In this document: piece after piece, positions 21,956-31,881 of the stretch | Layout: every line of letters starts with the position of its first letter | How positions within the stretch are numbered: position 1 is the first letter of the stretch | Assembly: GCF_000219625.1 (NCBI RefSeq) | Contig: NC_018207.1 | Coordinates: 1,116,001-1,180,000 of the forward strand | Direction of reading: 5' to 3' | Length of the DNA stretch: 64,000 nucleotides | DNA from: Zymoseptoria tritici IPO323 | Lineage: Eukaryota; Ascomycota; Dothideomycetes; Mycosphaerellales; Mycosphaerellaceae | Position numbers and translations under genes: made by a program | Notes under the pieces: generated by a model | What the model was told of the DNA's origin: nothing | Seen by the model: only the letters and a program-made list of their open reading frames with translations | The model's database searches: none

Positions 21956-22090
21956 TGTAGCGAGTGTAAAGGGTGGCTCTTGGTGTATGCCGATCTGGTG
22001 GGTTGTGGGGATGTGGTTGTGGCGAAGATGAGGCCGATGGAAGGTCCTTGATATGAGGTGGGAAAGAAGAAAGCAAAATCAGCAGAAGGG

Positions 22091-22098
22091 TTTATATA
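22091..22098 (-). promoter_or_regulatory. TATA box upstream of the 186-aa membrane protein gene
   Basis: The minus-strand sequence reads GGTATATAAACC here, a consensus TATA box about 136 bp before ATG 21955. Sequence match only. Confidence 0.45.
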
Positions 22099-22236
22099 CC
22101 GCCCGCTCTGTCACAACGCTGTCAGGTCAGCAGGAATGCTGCTACCACGGTCTCTCTCTCTTGGTGTAGATGCACGCCATGAGCAACATCAAGATCAGCA
22201 GTAATGCTACTGCCATACTTCCTGCAGGTATGCGCT

Positions 22237-22737
22237 TCAAAACGGGCAAGTCGTAGCGATATCAACGGGTAGCAGCATAAGAAGGGGAGCGACAAAACAA
22301 GGGATTCGATCGATGCAACGCACACACGGGAAAAGTGAAGGTACGACCGAGAAGGCTTTCAATTTTAGTGGCGCAAAGTGTAAATCACCCGACATGTTGA
22401 AAGGGTCGCTGGAATGGGGATGGAGATGAATGCCGGCGGTCCTGCTGACGTCGCTTTTTCTTGCGGCTTGGCTGAAGCATTGTATGAGCAGGTGGGTATG
22501 TGGTTCTGCTGGTGGAGGTCTTGGTAGTGGTATTGCTGGCGGTGGTCTTGCTGTCGGTGGTCTTGCTAGAAGCGGTTCTGCTTGTCGCGAATGATGGGTC
22601 GGCCTCGTAGCACGTTTCGCGAGTTCGGCGGTTGTCGTCTTACGAATAGCAGGCGAACGAGAAAGCGAAGACGGAGATGCGGCAAAAGATTCATTGTAGG
22701 TGATGGCTGTGAACGGATTGCTGATGGGAATCCACAT
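22237..22737 (-). CDS. Pro-rich ORF immediately downstream of the multi-TM gene (166 aa)
   Basis: Not recognised. ATG 22737 lies 7 bp past the stop of the minus-strand gene at 22745-23260. It contains a proline-rich repeat (ARPPTARPPPAIPLPRPPPA) and a hydrophobic C-terminal part. It may be the cytoplasmic tail exon of the multi-TM gene if an intron removes the stop, or simply non-coding. No good donor was found. Confidence 0.2.
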   Translation of the reverse strand: MWIPISNPFTAITYNESFAASPSSLSRSPAIRKTTTAELAKRATRPTHHSRQAEPLLARPPTARPPPAIPLPRPPPAEPHTHLLIQCFSQAARKSDVSRTAGIHLHPHSSDPFNMSGDLHFAPLKLKAFSVVPSLFPCVRCIDRIPCFVAPLLMLLPVDIATTCPF

Positions 22738-22744
22738 TGATCAT

Positions 22745-23260
22745 TCAATTCGTCGGCCAGACTTCCGGGTGATAGAAATGCATACGCAGGATCATAAAAC
22801 AAAACACAAATCGTTCGTTGAGCTCTCGAACCCATGCAACGAAGTACCTGCCGTTGTATTCGGTAGTCTTGGCCACGAAAGCAAAGGCGAGCATCAGGAA
22901 TGCGTTGACGAGAATGATCTCTGCGGTAGAGCCGTGCACCAATAATGAATCGTTGGCCTTTGAGATAAGGGCTGCAGTCATGAGTAGGAGATTGTAGGTC
23001 GTGAAGTGCTCCACGAGACCTTTGAGCGCGATGGTGTTGCGAGACCATAGCGACACTGGGTGGCGATGGCCGATGTCTTTCATGGCCGAGATTGCGACTA
23101 GGAGGGCGGTCGAGACCACGAGACGGGCGGACATCCAGATGAGAGTGGAGAGGATGGCGGTTGTTGTGGAATGCTCCGCGGAGAGGCGGCTACTGGCTTG
23201 CTCGAAGGTGGTCTTGAGAGCGAGGAGGCAGAGCTCGATGGCGGAGAGGATGAACAGCAT
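22745..23260 (-). CDS. Multi-pass membrane protein (171 aa), paralogue of 16485-17042
   Basis: Not recognised outside this window. It starts at ATG 23260 (MLFILSAIELCLLALKTTFE). About four hydrophobic segments: residues 1-16, 38-60 (STLIWMSARLVVSTALLVAI), 86-104 (TTYNLLLMTAALISKAN) and 113-133 (AEIILVNAFLMLAFAFVAKT). It aligns end to end with the protein at 16485-17042, with matching EHSTT, SRN, and STAEIILVN landmarks. A TATA-like element on the minus strand (AATATATACC) lies near 23429-23438. Confidence 0.55.
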   Translation of the reverse strand: MLFILSAIELCLLALKTTFEQASSRLSAEHSTTTAILSTLIWMSARLVVSTALLVAISAMKDIGHRHPVSLWSRNTIALKGLVEHFTTYNLLLMTAALISKANDSLLVHGSTAEIILVNAFLMLAFAFVAKTTEYNGRYFVAWVRELNERFVFCFMILRMHFYHPEVWPTN

Positions 23261-25435
23261 TGTGATGCGGTGAGAGGTTAAGTGGAGACTGTGGGATGGA
23301 CGGTTCGCGAAGTTCTTGCTGGTGGAGACTGGGATCCGTTGAGCCGTATTGTCTGTTTGGCTTGGTTGTGGTATGACGAAAGCGAATAGAGCGAGGAGTG
23401 TGTCTGGAGAAGTCAGTGAGAAGCCGATTGGTATATATTTGACTGAGCATTCGCCCCTGTCTCATCCTGTACTTCCGTCCTGCAGTTCGAGCCTGCAAGA
23501 TAGAGGACTGAGACCTGACCAAGACACAGGCTGGGCTTGAGACTGTCTCTCTTGATAGTCAACGGACATTCGTTTGCCGTTCACGCATTGACTGCACTTG
23601 CATGGTGTCCTTTGTGCCTGAAAATAGAAGTAAGACCGTCGCAGCGCCTGAATTTGGCCAGAATCCAGCAAAGAGACTGATCAAAAGGAAAGAGAGCAAT
23701 GAAAACGAGAAAGGCGATCGAGAATCAAGATTCATCTTCAGAGCAGTAGATCCTCTCTCGGCAAATCCATAGATATCGCCACTGATGTATGTATTTACAT
23801 GACTGCTGCCTCAACTGGAACCTTCGACATGCGTGCCGGCTGCGCCCATAGTTGAAGTGTCTCAACAATGTATTGATGCAGAAGTCTGAGAGTCTGCCTG
23901 GGATGAATTGGAGGCGAAGTTTGCTGTCTTACCTCGGATTGACGTTCGAGCTGCATGCTGCATGGTCGAAAGACAGAGTGCTGTAGAGATATGCTCCCAC
24001 TTGGCCAACGTCCAATAATCTTAGAAAGCCTACTTCGAGAATAGGTAGCCGGGCCGCAGCTTGGTCAACACCGGTGCAGGAGATGAGAACAACTCATTCG
24101 CAGTATTTGTTGTTGCTCTGTGCCGCAGCCGAAAGGTGAGGTTCACGATGAACATGCCAGGGAGGTCCCTCATCGTCGACAGGGAAGTCAAGATTGGGCG
24201 TGGATGTGGCCGTGTCCTGCTCGGCTGCGAGATCATGAGTCGTTTGGTACACAACACAGCGCCGCAACTGTGTTACCCATCACGAAATCGCTGGGAGCGA
24301 CATGGCCCATCGAGAAGTGGCGAAGAACAACAAACGTTTGATCACCTCCTCAAGCATTGCGGCGAAGCAAATGGAAGCTGCGTGGAAGCGGAGTTGGAAG
24401 CGATGAACTGTGGGTTCCCGGAGATTACCTTGACCATGGAACCAGGATGTTGTGTTTCTCAACGGGGACTAGTTGGCTGGCCGGGTGAACTGGTAAACGA
24501 TTACGCAGACGGTCATGATTGCATGATGCCGCTGTATAAGCAGCACATTGACTTGTAACTCGGTGAAACGAAGTCGAGGCAACAAACATGTTGTATAGGG
24601 AGAGCCTCCGCGTGATTGCAGGACAAGAGAAACAGCCAATGAGAAAGTGGAGTATCCAACTGGGGGTCAAGGCGGTACCTGCAGGAGCAACTAAGCTTAA
24701 CGTTGGGTAGCTTTTTCAACGTGCCGCCGTGGCGGCCATGCGTCGATTTCGATATGGTACTGATCGAACAATGGCAGAGCTGTAGTAGGTGAGTCGTCAA
24801 ATTGTATACTGCTCAAAGAGTGTAAATACCGCAGAATGTGAATGTCCTATTGGACCTCGAAGAAGACGAACTTTCATCGGCTACTCGGGCGCAATGTCCT
24901 CTTTCCTTTCTGGGATGCTTCGCCAAGGAACGGCCGGTACCGCAGCCGCTAAGTTTCGCGCGAACTCCTTTCTCAGATCCGGTCTGGCCTCCTCTCCTCT
25001 TCGTCTCGTCGTTCTACCGCACAACGCCCGCAACCGACCGTCGAGGACATCGTTGTCTTCCCACTTTTACCTCACATTCCTTTACCATGGCTCCATAGTC
25101 CACCACACTCTTTACACCCCCACCGGCCTCACCTCAGTCATTCCTTGTACATAGCACCGCCGACCGGAACACATTCATTCACTACACGCCCCAGAACATC
25201 ACGCGGACCGTATACTCCTGGAAGTGAACAACACCACGCCGCATCACCTCGAATCACAACCACAACACGCCTTTCACGACCCTCGAGCGATCACCAGAAG
25301 GAGATACAGTTCAGGACACCATACCACAGTCGACGCGTTCACGCGCAGGAGAGCATCACACCCGGTCACACCGCGCACGGGCAGAGTCGCGGTCGCAGAA
25401 ACTCAGCCTTGGAACACTGCCTCATATCGGATAAC
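23261..25435. other. Gene-poor stretch between orphan cluster and SKG6-like gene
   Basis: About 2.2 kb. Open frames of up to 165 codons (plus strand near 24061-24558) lack domains and have unlikely composition. The last 350 bp before 25436 are the upstream open frame of the SKG6-like gene and probably its 5' UTR and promoter (pyrimidine-rich). No RNA gene or repeat is recognised. Confidence 0.3.
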
Positions 25436-27608
25436 ATGTATATCCCGCGAGCGGAGGACTCGCGCGTGCAGCGCATGGTTGATGGCGCTGCAGCTGGTCT
25501 TCGCATAGTCGCCCGATCACTGGCCGAGCGAGCCGAGTCCAACAGCAAGGAGGATACGCCAAATGATCGAATGAAGGTGCAGAACATTGGAATCGCTCTC
25601 GGAGTCATGTGAGTAGAGAGGGAAGATCTGCCAGCGGGTGCCTCCATTCTAACGCCGCCACAGCATTCCCATCGGCGGCGCCATCATTGTTTTGACCTAC
25701 CTCCACCGCAGACATGTCAAGCGACAACGCGTAGAAGACATGAACGACCCTCACAAATCGTTAGATTTCGGATTGGAAGGCCTGGGATCAATGCCTCCAC
25801 AGGCACCCAAAAAGTCGAGAAGAGGGAAGAAAGGGCCCGAGATGATCGTCACAGATTTTGGAGGACCGACAGCACACCCATCAAAACGAGGACACGGCAT
25901 GTCATTGGATCTAGGCGTACCCAGCCCGTATCTGCTCCCAGCTGGACTGCAAGGCTCTAAGGAATCAATACACAGCATGTCCCGCAACTACGACGAACAT
26001 GACCCTTACCGCTCGGTCGCTATGATGCGACCTTCGGGCGAGACGGACAGATTTCGCGGTGATGATAAGGGCTCCGTCTACTCCATGTCCACCGGAAATC
26101 GATCCGCATTACCACAGGACCGTGCCTCATTAATCGCGAACGCTCGTCCGATGTCCATCACACCCAGCAAGCGGAGCGACCCGGCAACATCCCATCCATC
26201 AACACCTGCAGACGTATCGCCCCGCGATTCACACAGCCCGATCTCTCGCACGCGCTCACCTCTGGCAAAACTAAGCGTGGACGAGACCGCAATCGCCGAG
26301 AAACAGCTAGAACCATTGCCTTCGCCTCCCACCGTGCCGGAGGTCGCGTTGATGATGCCTCCGCCGAGAAAGTCATCTACCATGCCCGTCCCTCCTCGCC
26401 AAGATTCCATGACCATACCACAAATCAACCGACCAGAATCGAGCAATTACGACGAGACTGACATCCGTGGATCTATCATGCCGAACGTGGTCATCGACGA
26501 GCCATACGACGTTGACCCATCGAGCATCTACGCCGACTACTCTTACGACGAGCCAGAAGACCAAGGACTCGCTCTGCACGCGCCTCAGCCACAACGACTT
26601 TCTGTTATGGCCGCCGGCTCCCGTCTTTCCATGGTCGATGCTCACCGTCTCTCCACAGCAGGCGGCAATCGTCTCTCCATCATGGGCGCAGGCAACAGAC
26701 TCTCCGTGATGGGCGCCCGTCCTCTCCCTGCAGACATGCCCGAAGACAATCCAGAGATCCGCGCGAATAGAATCCGCTCGTTCTACAAGGAATACTTTGA
26801 CGACTCCAAACCCCTCCCCGCCAACGCATACTACGAGGACGAATTTAACAATGACCTTCTCGAAGGGGTCGTCTACGATCCAGATTCCGGCGGCTTCTAC
26901 GCCCCTGATGTGATGCCATACGCCCAACCCGTCGGCCGCCGCGCCATGACTCCTCCACCACGCTCAAAACCTCGCGTTTCTGGCCCGAACTCTCCTCTTC
27001 CATACCCAGGCCAGCACGTCCGCAAATTCTCCTCCCACTCTACCATGTCCGGCGGTCGCGGACCAATGGGATACGGAGGCGGACCAGGCGCGCGCGGCAG
27101 ACCGATGGTCCCAGCCAAGAAACTCCCTCCACCAATGCCCTTGCAATCTCTCCCCACCCCTCACAAACTCGGCCAAGACGTCTGGATTTCCAACCCCATC
27201 GATTTCGCTCCTCCGTCTTCCATCCGAAATGTCCAGAACGGCGCTCGTCCAGACTCACCCTTCGGCACGGCAAGACCATACTCCCCATCCGTCCGCGCCT
27301 TCACACCTCTCGCATCCTCTTTCGACGCATTAGCAGTCCTTCCATCACCGCACGATCTGCGGAAGAGCGGAACGTTCACGGCGTTGGACTTTGCTCCGCC
27401 GAGCAGGATGCGGGATCCGGCTATGATGGGTGGTGGAAGCGACGCGGGGAGCATCAGGAGTAATCGCAGTGGCATTTCTGCGATGCAGCACCAGGCCGTG
27501 AGAGAGGGCGCGTATAGAGTCAGCAGGATCCCGAAGGAGTTTGTGGCAAGTCGAGAGGATTTGTCGGGACAGTTGAGGCCGAAGATGGATATGGTTTCGA
27601 GGGCGTAG
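25436..27608 (+). CDS. SKG6/TOS2-like single-pass membrane protein (2 exons)
   Basis: Exons are 25436-25608 and 25664-27608 (donor GTGAGT, branch CTAAC, acceptor CACAG), giving 705 aa. The intron interrupts the TM segment: exon 1 ends VQNIGIALGV and exon 2 begins IPIGGAIIVLTYLHRRH. The start is ATG 25436 (MYIPRAEDSRVQRM); the open frame upstream begins only with TTG. After the TM come a basic anchor and NDPHKSLDFG. A long disordered Ser/Pro/Met-rich cytoplasmic region has four or more copies of an RLS(V/I/M)M(G/A)A-like repeat (about residues 315-355). It then has the conserved block RIRSFYKEYFDDSKP, which I associate with fungal SKG6-type proteins. Yeast Skg6/Tos2 act at the cell cortex in polarity and septation. 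The function here is inferred by family. Confidence 0.65.
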
Positions 27609-28040
27609 ATGGTGCATATTGGTGGTGACGATGGACATATGGGTGTAATTCTGACTGTTGTTTGAGCGAGGCATAACAGCATGGGAATTGGAGTGGCATT
27701 TCGTCGTTGCTGAAGGAGCGAATGCATTGAAGTTGCAGCGATTTGTGGATTATCTCGGCACATCATGGGGTATGGGCTGGGAGATCATTGGGAAGGAGGC
27801 TTCTTTCTGCTTCTTCTGACCGACATGTGAACGACTGCTATACAATTATAAAGGACGGTGTATTATTCTGTCTTTTTTCTTCAGGGCCCTTTTGCCGATC
27901 TCTAGCCATGAATTGGTAGCACAGGTTCCGACAGCCCGGTGTTCACTGGACAAGACTTCGCTCTCCTTTTTGGCTCTCATGAACGAGTTTAAGCTGCCCC
28001 GATCCGACAGTACAGTGCTTGCTCGGCATGGCCCAAGGTT
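27609..28040. other. Intergenic region
   Basis: Downstream of the SKG6-like gene. No supportable gene; leads into the degenerate direct repeats at 28041-28445. Confidence 0.3.
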
Positions 28041-28445
28041 CAGGCACCTGAACTGGACGAGAGATACTGGCTTCGAATCTACGTTGGAACGGCAAGCAAG
28101 GCGAGGTGAATGGAGATATCTGGAACTCGTTTTGAGACGCAAACCAGGAGCTTACAGCCATGTGGGATCGAAGGCGCGATGCTTATCCGACAAGGCTCGC
28201 GGTTCACTCATCTGAACAGGACGAAAGACACTGGCTTCTTGTAGTCTGGAAAGGCAAGCAGAACGAGGTGTATGCAGACCTGGAACTCGTCGTGAGACGC
28301 AAACAAGGATGGAAACCCGGGCTTTGTCTGGACGGTGAAGGCAGCTCCCCTGATTTCATCCACCTGAATAGGACGAAAGACACTGACCTCTTTTACCTGG
28401 GAATTAGCAAACTTGTTCTGAGACGCAGGGAGGTATGGAAACATG
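28041..28445. repeat. Three degenerate direct repeats of about 125-165 bp
   Basis: Three units share landmarks in the same order: an ACCTGAAxxGGACGARAGA block at about 28046, 28210 and 28362, then TGGAACTCGTxxTGAGACGC or a variant at 28121, 28281 and about 28407. Units 2 and 3 also share GACGAAAGACACTG. Both strands translate in patches into similar peptides (plus strand: HLNxTxDT and LELVLRRK), with frameshifts between units, so this may be decayed coding sequence. No family recognised. Confidence 0.65.
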
Positions 28446-28607
28446 GCTTTGTCTGGGTGGTGAAGGCAAACATGGAGATGGAAGGGTGGTGGAATGATAT
28501 GGAGTATAAGAGCGCTTCAAAAGCGTTACACTTCTCTGCTGATCATCCTTCTTCCTCCAGCTCAACTTCATCCAGCTCACATCCAACATCCAGCTCTTCA
28601 CATCCAC

Positions 28608-28615
28608 TATTTAAG
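28608..28615 (+). promoter_or_regulatory. TATA-like box before the two-TM orphan gene
   Basis: TATTTAAG at this position is 60 bp before the preferred start ATG 28668 and only 8 bp before the alternative ATG 28623. If it is functional, it favours the later start. Sequence match only. Confidence 0.3.
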
Positions 28616-28667
28616 CAACAACATGCTCGTCACCGTCGTCGAACATCTTGCTTGCTACAGCGGCCTG

Positions 28668-29282
28668 ATGCTATTAGAATTGATAAGAGCGCTCTTCGAA
28701 GTCTTCGCTATCATATGCGGCGCTCTCTTGATCGTACAGCTTTCCGGCTTCTTATCCTATGCCTTGACTTTCATTGCCGTCGTGGCAGTCGCTTTGCTTT
28801 TCGATGAAGGATATCTATATACCCAGGACGAATCGGCTGCGCGGACCGAAGTCAGTTCCAACGCCGAATCAGCAGTCGACAAGAAGAGCCATCCGGAAAC
28901 GAGTACCAGAGAAAAGACCGGCGCCGCGACTGAGAACCTCAACGCCGTCCCAATTCTCGAACAGCCCAATATCATCACCGAGCCAAATGACAGCACCATT
29001 TCAGGCCCGAATGAAGAATCAAAGCGCGAAGCCGACGACAAGCCCGACCAGTCGAACTCCATATTCGACGAAGAGGTTGTCAATGCAGACGCCGCGATAG
29101 CCATGGCAGTAGCGATCGCAAAAGCCAGCGACATCACTCTCAAAGAGAATCGACCAGTCTACAAGACCAAAGTCGAAATTTTGCAAGATTTTCTGGCTGT
29201 GATGAGAGCCGTTGAACAGACTGGCCGTGAATATCTCGACGAGCTTCTTCGCAAGGACGAGGATGATCATGCTACGGCATGA
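28668..29282 (+). CDS. Two-TM membrane protein with acidic tail (204 aa), orphan
   Basis: Not recognised. In-frame ATGs are at 28494, 28623 and 28668. The last is preferred because a TATA-like box lies at 28608 and because MLLELIRALFEV resembles the MLFI-type starts of the multi-TM neighbours. Two hydrophobic segments follow directly (FAIICGALLIVQLSGFL and LTFIAVVAVALLF, within residues 10-45). The remaining 150 residues are acidic and polar (KKSHPETSTREKTGAATE, DAAIAMAVAIAKASD) and end in a charged helix (LQDFLAVMRAVEQTGREYLD). If an earlier start is used, up to 58 residues are added. Confidence 0.45.
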   Translation: MLLELIRALFEVFAIICGALLIVQLSGFLSYALTFIAVVAVALLFDEGYLYTQDESAARTEVSSNAESAVDKKSHPETSTREKTGAATENLNAVPILEQPNIITEPNDSTISGPNEESKREADDKPDQSNSIFDEEVVNADAAIAMAVAIAKASDITLKENRPVYKTKVEILQDFLAVMRAVEQTGREYLDELLRKDEDDHATA

Positions 29283-29748
29283 TTGTGCAGTTGTCGCGAT
29301 TCGGACGATTGGCGCAGAGGTAAGGAACGTGGTGCGTTCGGGGCCGATTTCTTGACAGGATGGTAGAGACGGGAAGGCTTGTGTCTGTGGAAGGAAGAAA
29401 TGCTGGGCTCGGTGTTCAGTCAAGTTGCCGCCGAAGATCAATGTGTATGACATGCAGAGTGGACATTAATGTAAGCAACTGTTTCCACACCCTCGATTCT
29501 GAGACAAGTCAGCCAGCACGAAGAAAGTCTCAGATATATCTATGCCCAGCACTCGTGTGTACAGTGTCAGATGGGTTTAATAGGTTGTCTTGGAAGACTG
29601 TCTCACCGGACCTGGTGGACACAGACGGAAGTACATATATCGAGAAGTCGACCTTCTATCTCCTCTGATCATTAATCTACTCTTAGACCACATCGACACG
29701 ACCTTCACGCTGCCATCAAGCAACTCCAAACAGCTCCAAACCGCCAAG
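29283..29748. promoter_or_regulatory. Promoter region of the repeat-bearing membrane protein gene
   Basis: 466 bp between two plus-strand orphan genes. It contains TATATATC-like sequence near 29531-29541 and another TATA-like ATATATCG near 29635-29642, upstream of ATG 29749. No gene is seen. Confidence 0.3.
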
Positions 29749-31311
29749 ATGTTCTTCGTGCTCATGGCCATCGGTGCGCCGCTCATACAGACCCTTCTCG
29801 ACCACGCTCCCTCCACATCGCCCTTGTTCCTCTTGCTCGCCCTTCTGGACCTCCTCGCAACGGTAGCTATCGTCTTCTACCATGTGCAGAAGTCACCAGA
29901 GATCACCGCCTTCGGCATACTCTGGACGGAGTCGGTCCGCCTGTACGAAGTTCTGCTTTGCTTGCTTGCTTGCTATGCGGAGTTCAACCTCTTCTTGGCC
30001 GAGGAGGGGGCTCCGGACATATTCGCGTTGCTGACCTTGATCAACGTAATCCTGTTCATCGTGTTCTTCGGGGTTTGTTGCGAACTGCGACGGGTGCTGG
30101 AGTACGATTTTGCCCATGTGAAGCCAGAAAGCGGATCAGGCCTGGGACAATCGCGAGTACCAACATCCAGAATGGCGACCGATCCACCGACAGGCATCAA
30201 CGACGCTATTGCAGAGAAGGATGCGGAGATCGTGCGATTGAAGAAAGATCATCGAGCTGCGATGACGCAGGCGGGAATCGCACATGCTAACAGCATAACG
30301 ATCTTGGAGCAGCAGATTGAGAATCAAAATACGGAGCTCAGGACTTTGGAAGAGAAGGCCAGAACGACCATGGAATCCGAACGCCCTTCAGCGACCGACT
30401 TGCTGGAAAACGCCTTCAAGATGAAGAACGGAGAAATTGCACAGCTGAAGCGAGATCATCAAGCCGCGCTGGCCCAGGCCCGGGTCGATGGCGACAAGAA
30501 GGTCTGTCGTCATCCGCTATTCAAGGAGGCGATGGCCACTTTGAAAGCGGGTTCGGAAGCGAGAACGGAAGCGTCGAACTTGCTGGCGATATCGTCGGAC
30601 ACCATCAAGAAGCTACTAGCCGAGAGAGCGGCCCTTCTGAAATCGAGCGTGACCTCGAGACAAAAAGACAAGGAGAACGTGGACAGTAGCTACAACGCAG
30701 GCGGTGATCTAGCAACCCTTCGCCCGGAAGCAGCCTCCACGACCGACGACACTGCTGGTCTTGAGTTCAAGGGAAAAGTCACTGCGATCATGGAGTCTGG
30801 ATGCTCGGTGCCGGAACATCGACATCTTGCACCGGATTTGGGCACGGAGACGCCGACCGGTGAGGACATCAACAGCAACAAGGAGCTCTGTGGTGTTTCT
30901 GAACACAAGAGGCTTTGTCGTGATCCAGGACACAATCAGATGAAGGCCGATCTGATAGAGGCTGCAGGCTTTATTGATTATGTGGCACACGCTCTCGAGA
31001 GCAATGATGTGGAAAAAATGGCCACTCTGAAATCGAGCGTGGCCTCGAGACAAAGAAACAAGGAGAATGTGGATAATGGTCACAACGCCGGCAGCGGTCC
31101 AGCAACCCTTCGCACGGGAGCGTCTTCCACTATCGATGACACTGCCGGCCTTGAGTTCAAGGACCTGGCCAAGCTGCAGGTCAACCATTCTCTTCAAATA
31201 ATCGACGGGAGCGTGACCATTGAAGAGAACCAGCTGAATGACGAAGGCGACGGGGGAGAATTGCGTCTGAGCTTTGTTTCGGGCGGAGCGCAAAGGAGCA
31301 AGTCTGGCTAG
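29749..31311 (+). CDS. Multi-TM protein with coiled coil and duplicated tail (520 aa), orphan
   Basis: Not recognised. The first ATG is at 29749 (MFFVLMAIGAPLIQ); the frame opens earlier only with TTG. Residues 1-120 carry three or four hydrophobic segments (LFLLLALLDLLATVAIVFY, EVLLCLLACYAEFNLFL, LLTLINVILFIVFFGVC). Then comes a coiled-coil region with a duplicated heptad-rich block (EKDAEIVRLKKDHRAAMTQA and MKNGEIAQLKRDHQAALAQA). The C-terminal half carries a second, larger duplication: LKSSVTSRQKDKENVD...TDDTAGLEFK at about residues 296-345 recurs as LKSSVASRQRNKENVD...IDDTAGLEFK at about residues 426-475. Faint similarity in the TM part to the two multi-TM paralogues on the minus strand suggests the same superfamily, but this is weak. 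Confidence 0.5.
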   Translation: MFFVLMAIGAPLIQTLLDHAPSTSPLFLLLALLDLLATVAIVFYHVQKSPEITAFGILWTESVRLYEVLLCLLACYAEFNLFLAEEGAPDIFALLTLINVILFIVFFGVCCELRRVLEYDFAHVKPESGSGLGQSRVPTSRMATDPPTGINDAIAEKDAEIVRLKKDHRAAMTQAGIAHANSITILEQQIENQNTELRTLEEKARTTMESERPSATDLLENAFKMKNGEIAQLKRDHQAALAQARVDGDKKVCRHPLFKEAMATLKAGSEARTEASNLLAISSDTIKKLLAERAALLKSSVTSRQKDKENVDSSYNAGGDLATLRPEAASTTDDTAGLEFKGKVTAIMESGCSVPEHRHLAPDLGTETPTGEDINSNKELCGVSEHKRLCRDPGHNQMKADLIEAAGFIDYVAHALESNDVEKMATLKSSVASRQRNKENVDNGHNAGSGPATLRTGASSTIDDTAGLEFKDLAKLQVNHSLQIIDGSVTIEENQLNDEGDGGELRLSFVSGGAQRSKSG

Positions 31312-31529
31312 GCGGGAGGAGAAGCGATAACAGAAGAGTGTACGCTGTGTTTGACTCGTTGTTTGATCGGCACCAGTGTGGCGAGACTGTTCAAGATCGG
31401 AACATGCCTCGCTTTGGCAAAGGGCGAAGTGGTTGGAGCGAGGACAACTTGGGGAGCTCGTAGACCAGAGGTGGACATGGACCCAACGCAAGCAATTAAC
31501 TCCCAGATTTTATGACTTCGTCTCATGGA
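31312..31529. other. Short intergenic region
   Basis: 218 bp between the orphan membrane gene and the left minisatellite array. Nothing recognised. Confidence 0.3.
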
Positions 31530-31820
31530 TCAATGTCGGCCGAGATTCAATGTCGGCCGAGATTCAATGTCGGCCGAGATCTCGCCCGAGAATCAATGTC
31601 GCCCGAGAGTCAATCTCGCCCGAGAGTCAATGTCGCCCCAGAATCAATGTCGGCCGAGATCTCGCCCGAGAATCAATGTCGGCCGAGATCTCGCCCGAGA
31701 GTCAATGTCGCCCGAGAGTCAATGTCGCCCCAGAATCAATGTCGGCCGAGATCTCGCCCGAGAATCAATGTCGGCCGAGATCTCGCCCGAGAATCGATGT
31801 CGCCCGAGGTCTCGCCCGAG
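31530..31820 (+). repeat. GC-rich minisatellite, left array (AATGTCGGCCGAGA orientation)
   Basis: Tandem, imperfect copies of a 14-15 bp unit built on AATGTCGGCCGAGAT and the variant GTCTCGCCCGAGA, often paired as a 29-30 bp higher-order unit (AATCAATGTCGGCCGAGATC then TCGCCCGAG). The core TCGGCCGA is its own reverse complement. The unit has no stop codons in several frames, so long artificial ORFs cross it on both strands. Confidence 0.9.
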
Positions 31821-31881
31821 TACATTCTTTCTTTTCAGAGTCGCAGGCATACTGAGCGGATCCCAAAGCGTACATCAATAC

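Noticed and set aside
24061..24558. 165-codon plus-strand ORF
   Set aside because: No domain, opens with GTG-like context, composition not coding-like; left as intergenic.
26373..26927. 184-codon minus-strand ORF inside the SKG6-like gene
   Set aside because: Antisense shadow; the plus strand has the conserved SKG6-type blocks.
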